Part shown: piece by piece, positions 25,889-34,160 of the stretch
Layout: every line of letters starts with the position of its first letter
How positions within the stretch are numbered: the first letter of the stretch is position 1
From: JBDWFY01 sp965275915
Lineage (GTDB): Bacteria; Pseudomonadota; Alphaproteobacteria; Rhizobiales; Stappiaceae
NCBI GenBank assembly: GCA_965275915.1
Contig: CBDHYI010000008.1
Coordinates: forward strand, 992,001 to 1,056,000
Length of the DNA stretch: 64,000 bases
Reading direction: 5' to 3'
Program-made: the position numbers and the translations under genes
The notes under the pieces: model-generated
Told to the model about the DNA's origin: nothing
Databases searched by the model: none
The model's input: only the letters and a program-made list of their open reading frames with translations

Positions 25889-26964
25889 AGCGTTTCCGTC
25901 ACTTTCCGCAATTGCAGCGGCTTGTCCGGGTTACGCCCCCGCGCCCGCGAAAGTGCTTCGACAAATCCGTAAAAAGTGATGATTGGAGTCAGGGCATCCG
26001 TCAGCGGATGGCCCGTTGCAACAAAGGGCAATCGATTTGCATGCTCGGCTTGATCCGAGGGTACGAAGACCTCCGCACCGCGCCGGGCGAGCTGATCGGC
26101 GGTGCCGGCAATCGAGGCCTCCGCCTTGTCGCGGGCGGCAAAGGCGAGAACCGGAAAGTGCGAGCCGACAATTTCGACCGGGCCGTGAAGCACTTCAGCG
26201 GTCGAGTAGGCCTCCGCATGCAGTCCGCAGGTTTCCTTGAATTTCAGGGCCGCTTCATGGGCGATTGCGGAAATCGGTCCGCGTCCCAGTACGTAAATAG
26301 ACTCAGCTTCAGTCACTGCTTCGGCAAGCGGTGACCAGTCCAGCCCTGCGGCCTTACCCAGATGGTCCGGCAGCGACTGCACCGCCTGTTTGAGGGCGTT
26401 GTCTTCCGCCCAGGCGGCAAGGATCGCAAGTCCGGAGGCGATGGAACAGATGTAGGTTTTGGTCGCCGCAACGCTTTTCTCCGGTCCGGCCTGAACATCA
26501 ACGGCAAACGTGCAGGCATCGGCAAGCGGGGAGGGTGTCGTGTTGCACAGGGCAAGGCTGAGTGCGCCACCGTCCCGGGCTGTTTCGGCCATGGCAACAA
26601 TATCCGGGCTCTTGCCGGATTGGGAAATGCAAATTGCTGCGGCATTTGAAAGATGAAGCGGTGCACCGTAAACGGACGCCAGCGAGGGCCCCAGTGAGGC
26701 GACCGGAATACTCAGCGTCAGTTCAATGGCATATTTCAGAAACAGCGCTGCATGATCGGAGGAGCCTCGGGCAACGGTTACGGCAAGGGTGGGCGCTTTC
26801 CGTCTGAGCGCGGCGGCGGCCTCCGCCATGAGGGGCCCGGATTTTTCGATCAGGCGGGCTACTGCGGCAGGCGTTTCGTCGATCTCCCGGCGCATATCGG
26901 TCGGTGTGTGGTCAGCGGAATAATCGGTCATGGGCCTCATTGATCCGGCTGTCGGATCATTCAC
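25885..26964 (-). CDS. SIS-domain glucosamine-6-phosphate deaminase, NagB-II-like
   Basis: A 359-residue protein with two SIS domains, as in AgaS and NagB-II enzymes. The first sugar-phosphate loop is TVARGSSDHAALFLKYAIEL, with CISQSGKSPDIVAMAE as its second motif; the second domain has VLGRGPISAIAHEAALKFKETC and HGPVEIV. It most likely converts glucosamine-6-phosphate to fructose-6-phosphate with release of ammonia, replacing classic NagB, which is absent from the window. Its stop overlaps nagA's start and its start overlaps the GntR stop by eight bases. Glucosamine-fructose aminotransferase (GlmS) also uses SIS domains, but the glutaminase domain is missing here, which excludes it. Confidence 0.88.
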   Translation of the reverse strand: MNDPTAGSMRPMTDYSADHTPTDMRREIDETPAAVARLIEKSGPLMAEAAAALRRKAPTLAVTVARGSSDHAALFLKYAIELTLSIPVASLGPSLASVYGAPLHLSNAAAICISQSGKSPDIVAMAETARDGGALSLALCNTTPSPLADACTFAVDVQAGPEKSVAATKTYICSIASGLAILAAWAEDNALKQAVQSLPDHLGKAAGLDWSPLAEAVTEAESIYVLGRGPISAIAHEAALKFKETCGLHAEAYSTAEVLHGPVEIVGSHFPVLAFAARDKAEASIAGTADQLARRGAEVFVPSDQAEHANRLPFVATGHPLTDALTPIITFYGFVEALSRARGRNPDKPLQLRKVTETL

Positions 26965-27718
26965 TGATTTTCAGTTCGGCGACAAAATCGTACGTATCGC
27001 CGCGATACATGGAACGTGTCAGTTCGATGACGCGTCCTGAGGGCAGATAGGAAATCCGTTCGATGTAAAGTCCCGCATCGCCCGCGGACACATCGAGAAG
27101 CTCCGCTTCGGCGGCATCGATATTGCGCGCCGAGATGCGCTGCGTCGCCCGCACGGGCCTTGCCTTTTTTTTGTCGAGCGCCGCGTAAAGCGAGCCGGTG
27201 ATTTCCAGTGGGTCGGGAACGAATTCCGTCAGCAGGGCGGCCCGCTCGATGGCCATGGGTTTGCCGTCGGCCAGGCGCAGGCGTTCCAGCTTGGCAATGC
27301 GGTCCTCGATTGAAAGACCCAGCGTCATCATTTCGTCCGGGGAGGGCGCTGCCAATTCCCGCTTCAGCCACTTGGTTGTCGTTGCAATGCCCCGCCGGGC
27401 CATATCCTCGGTAAAACTGGTCAGAAGCGATAGCGGCTGTTCAACCTTGGCAACGGTCTGGCCGACAAAGGTCCCCGAACCGTGCCGGCGCACCAGGCGC
27501 CCCTGCTGAACCAGTTCCGCCACGGCTTTGCGGACAGTGACCCGGCTGAGTTCGGTCAGCGATGCGATCTCCCGTTCGGTTGGCAGGGCGGTGCCTTCGG
27601 CCAGATCCTGGCCGCTGATGGCCTGTTCGATAAGGCGCCGCAGCTTGACATAGCGGGGACCGGGGCCTGCCGCCTGAACTTTGTCAGGGGAAAACAGCGA
27701 GACAACACTCTGGTCCAT
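26957..27718 (-). CDS. GntR-family (HutC/UTRA) regulator, NagR-like
   Basis: A 253-residue GntR regulator. The winged helix (YVKLRRLIEQAISGQDLAEG through REIASLTELSRVTVRKAV) occupies residues about 20-80, and the C-terminal half is a UTRA ligand domain ending in RSMYRGDTYDF, as in NagR and related amino-sugar regulators. The ATG at 27718 has AGGTGG nine bases upstream; a frame to 27751 adds eleven residues without support. It heads the leftward nag operon and faces murQ. The two matching 21-bp sites in the shared intergenic region (27782-27802 and 27913-27933) are probably its operators. The effector would be an amino-sugar phosphate, by analogy to NagR. Confidence 0.9.
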   Translation of the reverse strand: MDQSVVSLFSPDKVQAAGPGPRYVKLRRLIEQAISGQDLAEGTALPTEREIASLTELSRVTVRKAVAELVQQGRLVRRHGSGTFVGQTVAKVEQPLSLLTSFTEDMARRGIATTTKWLKRELAAPSPDEMMTLGLSIEDRIAKLERLRLADGKPMAIERAALLTEFVPDPLEITGSLYAALDKKKARPVRATQRISARNIDAAEAELLDVSAGDAGLYIERISYLPSGRVIELTRSMYRGDTYDFVAELKISE

Positions 27719-27781
27719 CGATGTCCACCTTTCGGATCGGGCCTGCATCACTTCATGGTCCGCTAATTACCGGTGATATTA

Positions 27782-27802
27782 AATACCAAAAAAATACCAT
27801 TT
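27782..27802 (-). promoter_or_regulatory. Putative GntR/NagR operator, leftward arm
   Basis: The 21-bp AATACCAAAAAAATACCATT T at 27782-27802 (TACC repeated 12 bases apart around a poly-A core) lies 63 bp before the GntR start. Its reverse complement occurs at 27913-27933 with one mismatch in 21. Mirror placement before both divergent units suggests a regulator-binding site. Confidence 0.65.
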
Positions 27803-27912
27803 ACAATTACCGAATTCCGATGTGAAAAATAAAATTCTTAAATATTTGATTTTAAATGATTAAAAATCTAAACGAGTGAAAGGTGGATAAAATTGGTTAA
27901 TTCTTACTGGAC

Positions 27913-27933
27913 AAATGGTATTTTTTTGGCATT
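27913..27933 (+). promoter_or_regulatory. Putative GntR/NagR operator, rightward arm
   Basis: AAATGGTATTTTTTTGGCAT T at 27913-27933 is the inverted copy of the site at 27782-27802, with one mismatch. It lies 26 bp before the murQ start codon at 27960, between promoter and ribosome binding site, where bound repressor would block transcription. Confidence 0.65.
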
Positions 27934-27959
27934 ATTTTGTTGCAAGGGAGAGGGCGCAT

Positions 27960-28880
27960 ATGATCCGCGTTGCAACAGAGGACAGACATGCCGGTTCGGA
28001 CGGGCTGGATGCGAGAGCGCCGAGGGAGATCGGCGCGATCCTGCACCATGCACAGCTGGATGCGGCAGGTGCTGTGGAAGCGGCTCTTGACGACATCGTG
28101 GCAGCGTCCGCCATTGCAGTTGCGGCGCTGAAGAACGGCGGACGCCTGATCTATGCGGGTGCGGGCAGTTCAGGCCTTATTGCCATGATGGACGCACTGG
28201 AACTGCCCGGCACTTATGGCATTGACCGGGAACAGATTGTCGTTCTTCTCGCAGGCGGCGTCGATACGTGCCGCGATCTTCGTGGTGGGCCGGAAGACGA
28301 TGCCGACCTGGCCAACGACGATGCGGATAGAGCCGGATTTGGGCGGGAAGACTGCGTTATCGCCATCGCCGCAAGCGGGTCGACACCCTACACTTGTGCT
28401 GTTGCCAGGCGGGCGATTGCTGCCGGGTCCGGGCTCATCGCCGTTGCCAACAATTCATCCGCGCCGTTGTTCGATGGAGCGAACGTCTCAGTTCTGCTTG
28501 AGACGGCACCTGAAGTTATTTCGGGGTCCACGCGGATGGGGGCAGGCACGGCGCAGAAGATCGCGCTCAACATTTTTTCAACACTGACCGGGATTGGTCT
28601 TGGTCACGTCCATGATGGCTACATGGTCAACCTCAGGGCGGATAATGCCAAACTTCGGGTTCGGGCCAGCCGTATCGTTTCGGCGATTAGCGGCATTGAG
28701 GAGACCGAAGCCGGTCTTTGGCTCGAACGGGCCGAGGGGTCTGCCAAGCTGGCTGTGCTGATGGCCGAGGGAGCCCCGTCCAGAGAGGATGCAAAGAGGG
28801 TGCTTTTTGAGGCCGGCGACAGTCTTCGCAAGGCGCGCCGATCTCTGAAAAGGGTGACATCTGAGATGTCGTCCGACTGA
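27960..28880 (+). CDS. murQ: N-acetylmuramic acid 6-phosphate etherase
   Basis: A 306-residue SIS-fold lyase that cleaves the lactyl ether of MurNAc-6-phosphate, yielding GlcNAc-6-phosphate and D-lactate. Family motifs are visible: GRLIYAGAGSSGLIAMMDAL with the catalytic Glu in ALELPGTYG (about residue 80), GGPEDDADLA (catalytic Asp region) and the long signature SGSTRMGAGTAQKIALN. I chose the ATG at 27960 (GGGAGAGGG directly upstream); the ATG-like start at 27915 would put the operator at 27913-27933 inside the gene. It is the first gene of a rightward operon with a sugar ABC transporter and a ROK kinase. Product GlcNAc-6-phosphate is the substrate of divergent nagA. Confidence 0.94.
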   Translation: MIRVATEDRHAGSDGLDARAPREIGAILHHAQLDAAGAVEAALDDIVAASAIAVAALKNGGRLIYAGAGSSGLIAMMDALELPGTYGIDREQIVVLLAGGVDTCRDLRGGPEDDADLANDDADRAGFGREDCVIAIAASGSTPYTCAVARRAIAAGSGLIAVANNSSAPLFDGANVSVLLETAPEVISGSTRMGAGTAQKIALNIFSTLTGIGLGHVHDGYMVNLRADNAKLRVRASRIVSAISGIEETEAGLWLERAEGSAKLAVLMAEGAPSREDAKRVLFEAGDSLRKARRSLKRVTSEMSSD

Positions 28881-28948
28881 AAGACTGCGTGCGCAATGCG
28901 CGTCCGACAAAACAATCCGACGACCAGAGCAACAGGGGAATTTACGAT

Positions 28949-30211
28949 ATGACCAGAAAAGCGATGAAAAGCCTGCTCCTGACAGCAACCTTCCTGGGAT
29001 CGGCCGGCACCGCCCTGGCTCAGGATGTGACGCTGACGATTGAAAGCTGGCGGAATGACGATCTGGCGATCTGGCAGGAAAAGATCATTCCCGCTTTTGA
29101 AGCCAAACATCCGGGGATCAAAGTGACGTTCGCGCCAACGGCACCGACAGAGTATAACGCAGCCCTCAATTCAAAACTCGATGCGGGGTCCGCCGGTGAC
29201 CTGATCACCTGTCGTCCGTTCGATGCGTCGCTGGCGCTTTACGAAAAAGGTCATCTTGCGGGGCTGGCCGATCTGGAAGGCATGAAGAATTTCGGCGATG
29301 TTGCAAAATCCGCCTGGATCACCGACGACGGATCGACGCCGTTCTGCGTGCCGATGGCATCGGTGATTCACGGGTTTATCTACAACAGGGATGCCTTTGA
29401 TGAACTGGGCCTGTCCGTGCCGACAACCGAGGGCGAGTTCTTCGCCGCGCTCGACAAGATCAAGGAAGACGGCACCTATATTCCGCTTGCCATGGGGACA
29501 AACGACCAGTGGGAAGCGGCAACAATGGGTTACCAGAATATCGGACCCAACTACTGGAAAGGCGAGGAGGGCCGGCTGGCGCTGATCAATGGCGATCAAA
29601 AACTGACGGATGAAGCCTGGGTGGCTCCGTACGCAACATTGGCGCGCTGGAAGGATTACCTTGGAGACGGCTTTGAAGCGCAGACCTATCCGGACAGCCA
29701 GAACATTTTCACGCTCGGACGGGCTGCCATTTATCCGGCCGGTTCCTGGGAAATCACCGGATTTAACGATCAGGCCGATTTCAAGATGGGCGCCTTCCTG
29801 CCGCCTGTCCAGAATGCCGGAGACACGTGCTATTTCTCCGACCATACCGACATTGCCATCGGCATGAATGCCAAGACTGAAAATGCCGACGCGGCGAAGA
29901 CGTTCCTCAACTGGGTGGCATCACCGGAGTTCGCGTCGCTTTATGCCAATGCTTTGCCGGGCTTCTTCCCGCTGTCGAGCGAGCCGGTTGAACTTGACGA
30001 TCCGCTGGCGCAGGAATTCGTTTCCTGGCGTCAGAAGTGCGAGCCGACGATCCGCTCGACCTATCAGATCCTGTCGCGCGGCACGCCGAACCTTGAAAAT
30101 GAAACCTGGAATGCCTCTGCCAACGTGATCAAGGGAACGGAAACGCCGGAGGCTGCCGGTGCCCGTCTGCAGGAAGGTCTTGCCAGCTGGTACGAGAAGC
30201 ACAAGCAGTAA
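28949..30211 (+). CDS. Sugar ABC transporter substrate-binding protein (family 1)
   Basis: A 420-residue periplasmic binding protein with a Sec signal peptide ending at TALA (MKSLLLTATFLGSAGTALA), then the usual opening VTLTIESWRNDDLAIWQEKIIPAFEAKHPGI. It is of the MalE/UgpB cluster and feeds the two permeases encoded next. Translation probably starts at 28949 (AGGGGA upstream). Its place directly after murQ suggests it binds an amino sugar or murein fragment such as MurNAc, GlcNAc or anhydro-MurNAc. Specificity is not determinable from the sequence. A strong hairpin follows it at 30226-30255. Confidence 0.92.
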   Translation: MTRKAMKSLLLTATFLGSAGTALAQDVTLTIESWRNDDLAIWQEKIIPAFEAKHPGIKVTFAPTAPTEYNAALNSKLDAGSAGDLITCRPFDASLALYEKGHLAGLADLEGMKNFGDVAKSAWITDDGSTPFCVPMASVIHGFIYNRDAFDELGLSVPTTEGEFFAALDKIKEDGTYIPLAMGTNDQWEAATMGYQNIGPNYWKGEEGRLALINGDQKLTDEAWVAPYATLARWKDYLGDGFEAQTYPDSQNIFTLGRAAIYPAGSWEITGFNDQADFKMGAFLPPVQNAGDTCYFSDHTDIAIGMNAKTENADAAKTFLNWVASPEFASLYANALPGFFPLSSEPVELDDPLAQEFVSWRQKCEPTIRSTYQILSRGTPNLENETWNASANVIKGTETPEAAGARLQEGLASWYEKHKQ

Positions 30212-30225
30212 GACCCGATAACAGC

Positions 30226-30255
30226 GACCCGTGCGGGCACCGAACCGCGCGGGTC
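30226..30255 (+). promoter_or_regulatory. Stem-loop between SBP and first permease gene
   Basis: GACCCGTGCGG (30226-30236) pairs with CCGCGCGGGTC (30245-30255), 11 positions with one G-T, around GCACCGAA. It lies 14 nt after the binding-protein stop codon and 29 nt before the permease start. It probably protects the SBP message or reduces read-through into the permease genes. No U-tract follows. Confidence 0.65.
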
Positions 30256-30284
30256 ACCCTTACGCGATCCGGGACCTGAGAACC

Positions 30285-31211
30285 ATGGCGGACCACGCTC
30301 GAAAGCCCGCCCGGCGTTGGCATATTGCCGTCTTTCTTGCGCCGGCCGTGCTGATCTATACCGCGATTATGATCCTGCCATTGTTTGGCACCCTGCAGCT
30401 GTCGCTTTTCACAAGCGGCAATCAGGGAACGGCCTTTGTGGGTCTTGATAATTTTCGCACGCTGTTCGGCGACCCGCGCTGGTCAGCCTCGTTCTGGAAC
30501 GCGCTTGGCAACAATTTCTGGTTCTTCGTCATCCACATGCTGGTCCAGAATCCAATCGGGATTCTTCTGGCCGCTTTGCTGTCCAGCCCGCGTCTGAGGA
30601 TGCGGGCCTTCTACAGGACGGCCATTTTCATTCCGACCATCCTGTCCTTTGTGATTGTCGGTTTTGCGTGGAAACTGATCCTGTCGCCCATCTGGGGCAT
30701 CGCACCGGACATGCTGAATGCAGTCGGCCTCAAGTTCCTGTTCGCACCCTGGCTCGGCAAAGAGGAATATGCACTGACTGCGCTCAGCCTGATCTCGGTC
30801 TGGCAGTTTGTCGGCATTCCGATGATGCTCATCTATGCAGCGCTGCTGTCGATTCCCGATGAGGTGCTGGAGGCCGCCGAGTGCGACGGCATCACCGGCA
30901 TGTCGCAATTCTGGAAGATCAAACTCCCGCTGATCCTGCCGACAATCGGCATCATATCGATCCTGACATTTGTCGGTAATTTCAATGCGTTCGACCTGAT
31001 TTACGCAGCACAGGGCGCACTGGCGGGACCGAATTACTCGACGGATATCCTGGGGACGTTCCTTTATCGCACTTTCTTCGGTTTTCAGCTTCAGATCGGC
31101 GATCCGAACATGGGCTCGACCATCGCGTCGGTCATGTTCCTGATCATCCTTGCCGGGGTATGCCTCTATCTGTTCGGCATCCAGACGCGGCTACGCCGCT
31201 ACCAGTTTTAG
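30285..31211 (+). CDS. Sugar ABC transporter permease (MalF type)
   Basis: A 308-residue inner-membrane protein with six hydrophobic segments. The EAA loop that contacts the ATPase is visible near residue 207 (EAAECDGITGMSQFWKIKLPLILP). The ATG at 30285 is preferred to an upstream ATG at 30231 because the intergenic hairpin lies between. It pairs with the next permease. Family member count and gene order (SBP, permease, permease, then ATPase further on) follow the carbohydrate uptake (CUT1) type. Confidence 0.93.
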   Translation: MADHARKPARRWHIAVFLAPAVLIYTAIMILPLFGTLQLSLFTSGNQGTAFVGLDNFRTLFGDPRWSASFWNALGNNFWFFVIHMLVQNPIGILLAALLSSPRLRMRAFYRTAIFIPTILSFVIVGFAWKLILSPIWGIAPDMLNAVGLKFLFAPWLGKEEYALTALSLISVWQFVGIPMMLIYAALLSIPDEVLEAAECDGITGMSQFWKIKLPLILPTIGIISILTFVGNFNAFDLIYAAQGALAGPNYSTDILGTFLYRTFFGFQLQIGDPNMGSTIASVMFLIILAGVCLYLFGIQTRLRRYQF

Positions 31212-31223
31212 GAGGGCACCGCG

Positions 31224-32063
31224 ATGAAGACCGCCCGATTTTCCCTGAAACACTCTGTCGCTGCACATGCGATTCTGCTGACCTACACTGCGATTGCACT
31301 GTTTCCGGTCTTTGTGATCATCATTAATTCCTTCAAAACCAGAAAAGCGATCTTCCGTTCGCCGCTGTCGTTTCCAGATGCGGAAACCTTCAGCCTGATC
31401 GGCTATCAGACCGTGATCGACCAGGGAGATTTCTTTCTCTATTTCCAGAACAGTCTGATCGTGACGGTGGTCTCGCTGACGCTGGTTCTGCTGTTCGGGG
31501 CAATGGCGGCCTTTGCGCTCTCCGAGTACCGGTTTCGCGGCAACATGCTGATGGGTCTTTATCTTGCGCTTGGCATTATGATCCCGATCCGGCTCGGCAC
31601 CGTTGCGATCTTGCAATTGATGGTCGCATCGGGTCTTGTCAACACGCTGACGGCACTCATTCTGGTCTATACAGCGCAAGGGTTGCCGCTGGCGATTTTC
31701 ATCCTGTCGGAATTCATGCGCCAGGTGTCCGATGACCTGAAGAACGCAGGCCGCATTGACGGCCTCAGCGAATATAAGATCTTCTTCCGTCTGGTCCTGC
31801 CGCTGGTGCGTCCGGCGATGGCGACAGTCGCGGTGTTTACAATGATCCCGATCTGGAACGACCTGTGGTTTCCGCTGATTCTGGCACCGGCCGAGGAAAC
31901 CAAAACCGTGACGCTGGGTGCTCAGGTCTTTATCGGCCAGTTCGTTACCAACTGGAACGCGGTTCTGTCGGCCCTGTCGCTGGCGATCGTTCCGGTTCTC
32001 ATTCTCTATGTGATTTTCTCCCGCCAATTGATCCGTGGCATCACCTCAGGAGCCGTGAAATGA
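31224..32063 (+). CDS. Sugar ABC transporter permease (MalG type)
   Basis: A 279-residue membrane protein with six hydrophobic segments and a good EAA-type loop near residue 180 (KNAGRIDGLSEYKIFFRLVLPLVRPA). It completes the CUT1-type channel with the preceding permease. GGAGGG lies nine bases before the ATG, and its stop overlaps the next gene by ATGA. The last residues (ISRGITSGAVK-like RGITSGAVK) match the usual MalG end. Substrate as for the binding protein. Confidence 0.94.
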   Translation: MKTARFSLKHSVAAHAILLTYTAIALFPVFVIIINSFKTRKAIFRSPLSFPDAETFSLIGYQTVIDQGDFFLYFQNSLIVTVVSLTLVLLFGAMAAFALSEYRFRGNMLMGLYLALGIMIPIRLGTVAILQLMVASGLVNTLTALILVYTAQGLPLAIFILSEFMRQVSDDLKNAGRIDGLSEYKIFFRLVLPLVRPAMATVAVFTMIPIWNDLWFPLILAPAEETKTVTLGAQVFIGQFVTNWNAVLSALSLAIVPVLILYVIFSRQLIRGITSGAVK

Positions 32064-33130
32064 GTGAACATGCTGATCCCGTCCGGGTTCTGGTCGCCGG
32101 TCTTGGCAATATGGGTATGAGCCACGCGCTGGCTTATGCGAACAATCCCGGTTTTGAGATCGTCGGTCTCGTGAATCGCTCGAAGGTCGACTTGCCTGCG
32201 ACGCTGGCGGGACAGGACATTCTTCCGGGTTTTGAAGCAGCGCTGTCCGACCTGAAACCGGATCTGTGCTGTGTTGCGACCTATTCGGACAGCCATGCCG
32301 ATTATGCGATTGCCGCCATGGAAGCCGGTGCGCATGTGTTTGTTGAAAAGCCGCTTGCGACCACCGTCGCCGATGCGGAGCGCGTTGTTGCCTGCGCCAA
32401 GGCCAGTGGCCGTAAACTGGTGGTCGGCTATATTTTGCGCCATCATCCGTCCTGGATGCGGCTGATCGAGGAAGCGCGGGCGCTGGGCGGTCCCTATGTC
32501 TTCCGGATGAATCTCAATCAGCAGTCAAGCGGACCGACCTGGGCGACGCACCGGCAGTTGATGGAGACCACATCGCCGATTGTCGACTGTGGTGTGCATT
32601 ATGTCGACGTGATGTGCCAGATCACCGACGCGATGCCCGTCGAAGTGCGGGGGATGGGTCTGCGCCTGAGTGAAGATATCGGGCAGGACATGTACAATTA
32701 CGGCCATTTCCAGGTGCTTTTCGATGATGGTTCGGTCGGCTGGTATGAAGCGGGCTGGGGTCCGATGATGTCGGAGACGGCGTTTTTCGTTAAAGACGTG
32801 ATTTCGCCGAACGGCTGCGTCTCGATTGTCATGGATGGCGACGCCAAATCCGATGATATCGACACCCATACCAAGACCTCGGTTATCCGTCTCCACAGCG
32901 CCGAAACCGGACCCGACGGGGCGTTCACGACTGCCGATCAGGACATGAGCATGGCGGACGAACCGGGCCATCAGGAGCTTTGTGATCGCGAACAGGCCTT
33001 TGTTTTGAAAGCAATCCGGGAAGAGATTGACCTTCAACGTCATATGCAGGATGCGGTGCAGTCGCTGAAAGTGTGTCTTGCCGCCGATCTCAGCGTGCGC
33101 GAGCAGCGCGCCGTCAAGCTTGGAGGGTGA
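32060..33130 (+). CDS. Gfo/Idh/MocA family oxidoreductase
   Basis: A 356-residue NAD(P)-dependent dehydrogenase. The Rossmann motif is VLVAGLGNMGMSHALAY (residues about 8-24), the family EKP motif VEKPLATT lies near residue 95, and CGVHYVDVM near residue 178 carries the likely catalytic His. It is overlapped by the upstream permease gene (ATGA) and lies within the sugar-transporter operon, before the ATPase. This is unusual for a standard GlcNAc locus: such enzymes commonly oxidise sugars or sugar acids at C1 or C3 and in some pathways start glycoside cleavage. The substrate could be an amino sugar or a murein-derived disaccharide. That idea is inference. Confidence 0.88.
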   Translation: MSEHADPVRVLVAGLGNMGMSHALAYANNPGFEIVGLVNRSKVDLPATLAGQDILPGFEAALSDLKPDLCCVATYSDSHADYAIAAMEAGAHVFVEKPLATTVADAERVVACAKASGRKLVVGYILRHHPSWMRLIEEARALGGPYVFRMNLNQQSSGPTWATHRQLMETTSPIVDCGVHYVDVMCQITDAMPVEVRGMGLRLSEDIGQDMYNYGHFQVLFDDGSVGWYEAGWGPMMSETAFFVKDVISPNGCVSIVMDGDAKSDDIDTHTKTSVIRLHSAETGPDGAFTTADQDMSMADEPGHQELCDREQAFVLKAIREEIDLQRHMQDAVQSLKVCLAADLSVREQRAVKLGG

Positions 33131-33134
33131 GGCT

Positions 33135-34139
33135 GTGGGTTCCCTGTCGCTGAAAAATATCCGTAAGTCTTTCGGGAAGGTCGACGTGCTGGAGGGTATC
33201 GATCTGGAGATCGCCGACGGCGAATTCGTCATCTTTGTCGGTCCCTCCGGCTGCGGAAAATCCACACTGCTCAGGATCATTGCCGGTCTTGAGGATGCCA
33301 CAGCAGGCACGATCGAGATCGACAAGGAGGAGGTATCCCATGTGCCGCCGGCAAAGCGCGGGATCGCCATGGTGTTTCAGACCTACGCGCTCTATCCGCA
33401 TCTGACGGTCAGGGACAATATGGGGCTCGGCCTCAAGCAGGCCGGCGCGCCGAGGGCGGAGATCGACAAACGGGTCACCGAAGCGTCATCCATGCTTTCA
33501 CTGGATGATTATCTTAAGCGGCGCCCGGCTGAACTCTCCGGCGGTCAGCGACAGCGTGTTGCAATCGGACGCGCAATCGTGCGCGAGCCGAAGCTGTTTC
33601 TGTTTGATGAGCCCCTGTCCAATCTTGATGCCGCTCTCAGGGTCAATACCCGGCTTGAGATCGCCCGGCTGCATCGGGAAATCAGATCGACCATGATTTA
33701 CGTGACCCATGATCAGGTCGAGGCGATGACGCTTGCCGATCGTATCGTTGTGCTGAATGGAGGGGTGATCCAGCAGGTCGGGACACCTATGGAGCTTTAC
33801 AACAATCCGGCCAACGAGTTTGTTGCGCGCTTTATCGGTTCGCCGCAAATGAATATTATCGAGGCAGGCCGGGTTGGTGCCAGCGATTGCAGCAAAATCG
33901 GCATTCGCCCTGAACATATTTCCGTTTCGGAACAGGACGGACGCTGGAAAGGAAAAGTCATCCACGCAGAACATCTGGGTGCGGACACGATCCTTTACAC
34001 GGATTGTGAGGAAACCGGCCTGCTTACGGTAAGGTTGTTCGGCGAGCATCGTTATCAGGAAGACGATGTGCTGTTTGCGTCTCCGGACGCGGCGCGCATT
34101 CATCGGTTTGACAATCAGGGCGCCGTTATCGGCGGGTGA
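33135..34139 (+). CDS. Sugar ABC transporter ATP-binding protein (UgpC/MalK type)
   Basis: A 334-residue ATPase. Walker A is GPSGCGKSTL (residues about 36-45), the signature LSGGQRQRVAIG, Walker B LFLFDEPLSNLDA, and the C-terminal TOBE regulatory region follows. I chose GTG at 33135: GGAGG lies eight bases upstream, and the longer frame overlaps the previous gene by 50 bp. It energises the two permeases encoded upstream. Such MalK-type ATPases often serve several transporters. Length is slightly short for the family because the C-terminal region is compact. Confidence 0.93.
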   Translation: MGSLSLKNIRKSFGKVDVLEGIDLEIADGEFVIFVGPSGCGKSTLLRIIAGLEDATAGTIEIDKEEVSHVPPAKRGIAMVFQTYALYPHLTVRDNMGLGLKQAGAPRAEIDKRVTEASSMLSLDDYLKRRPAELSGGQRQRVAIGRAIVREPKLFLFDEPLSNLDAALRVNTRLEIARLHREIRSTMIYVTHDQVEAMTLADRIVVLNGGVIQQVGTPMELYNNPANEFVARFIGSPQMNIIEAGRVGASDCSKIGIRPEHISVSEQDGRWKGKVIHAEHLGADTILYTDCEETGLLTVRLFGEHRYQEDDVLFASPDAARIHRFDNQGAVIGG

Positions 34140-34160
34140 ACAGGTGCAACTCACGAAATC

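Noticed and set aside
27915..27959. Alternative upstream start of murQ
   Set aside because: It would place the inverted operator copy inside the gene and lacks a ribosome binding site; ATG 27960 has GGGAGAGGG.
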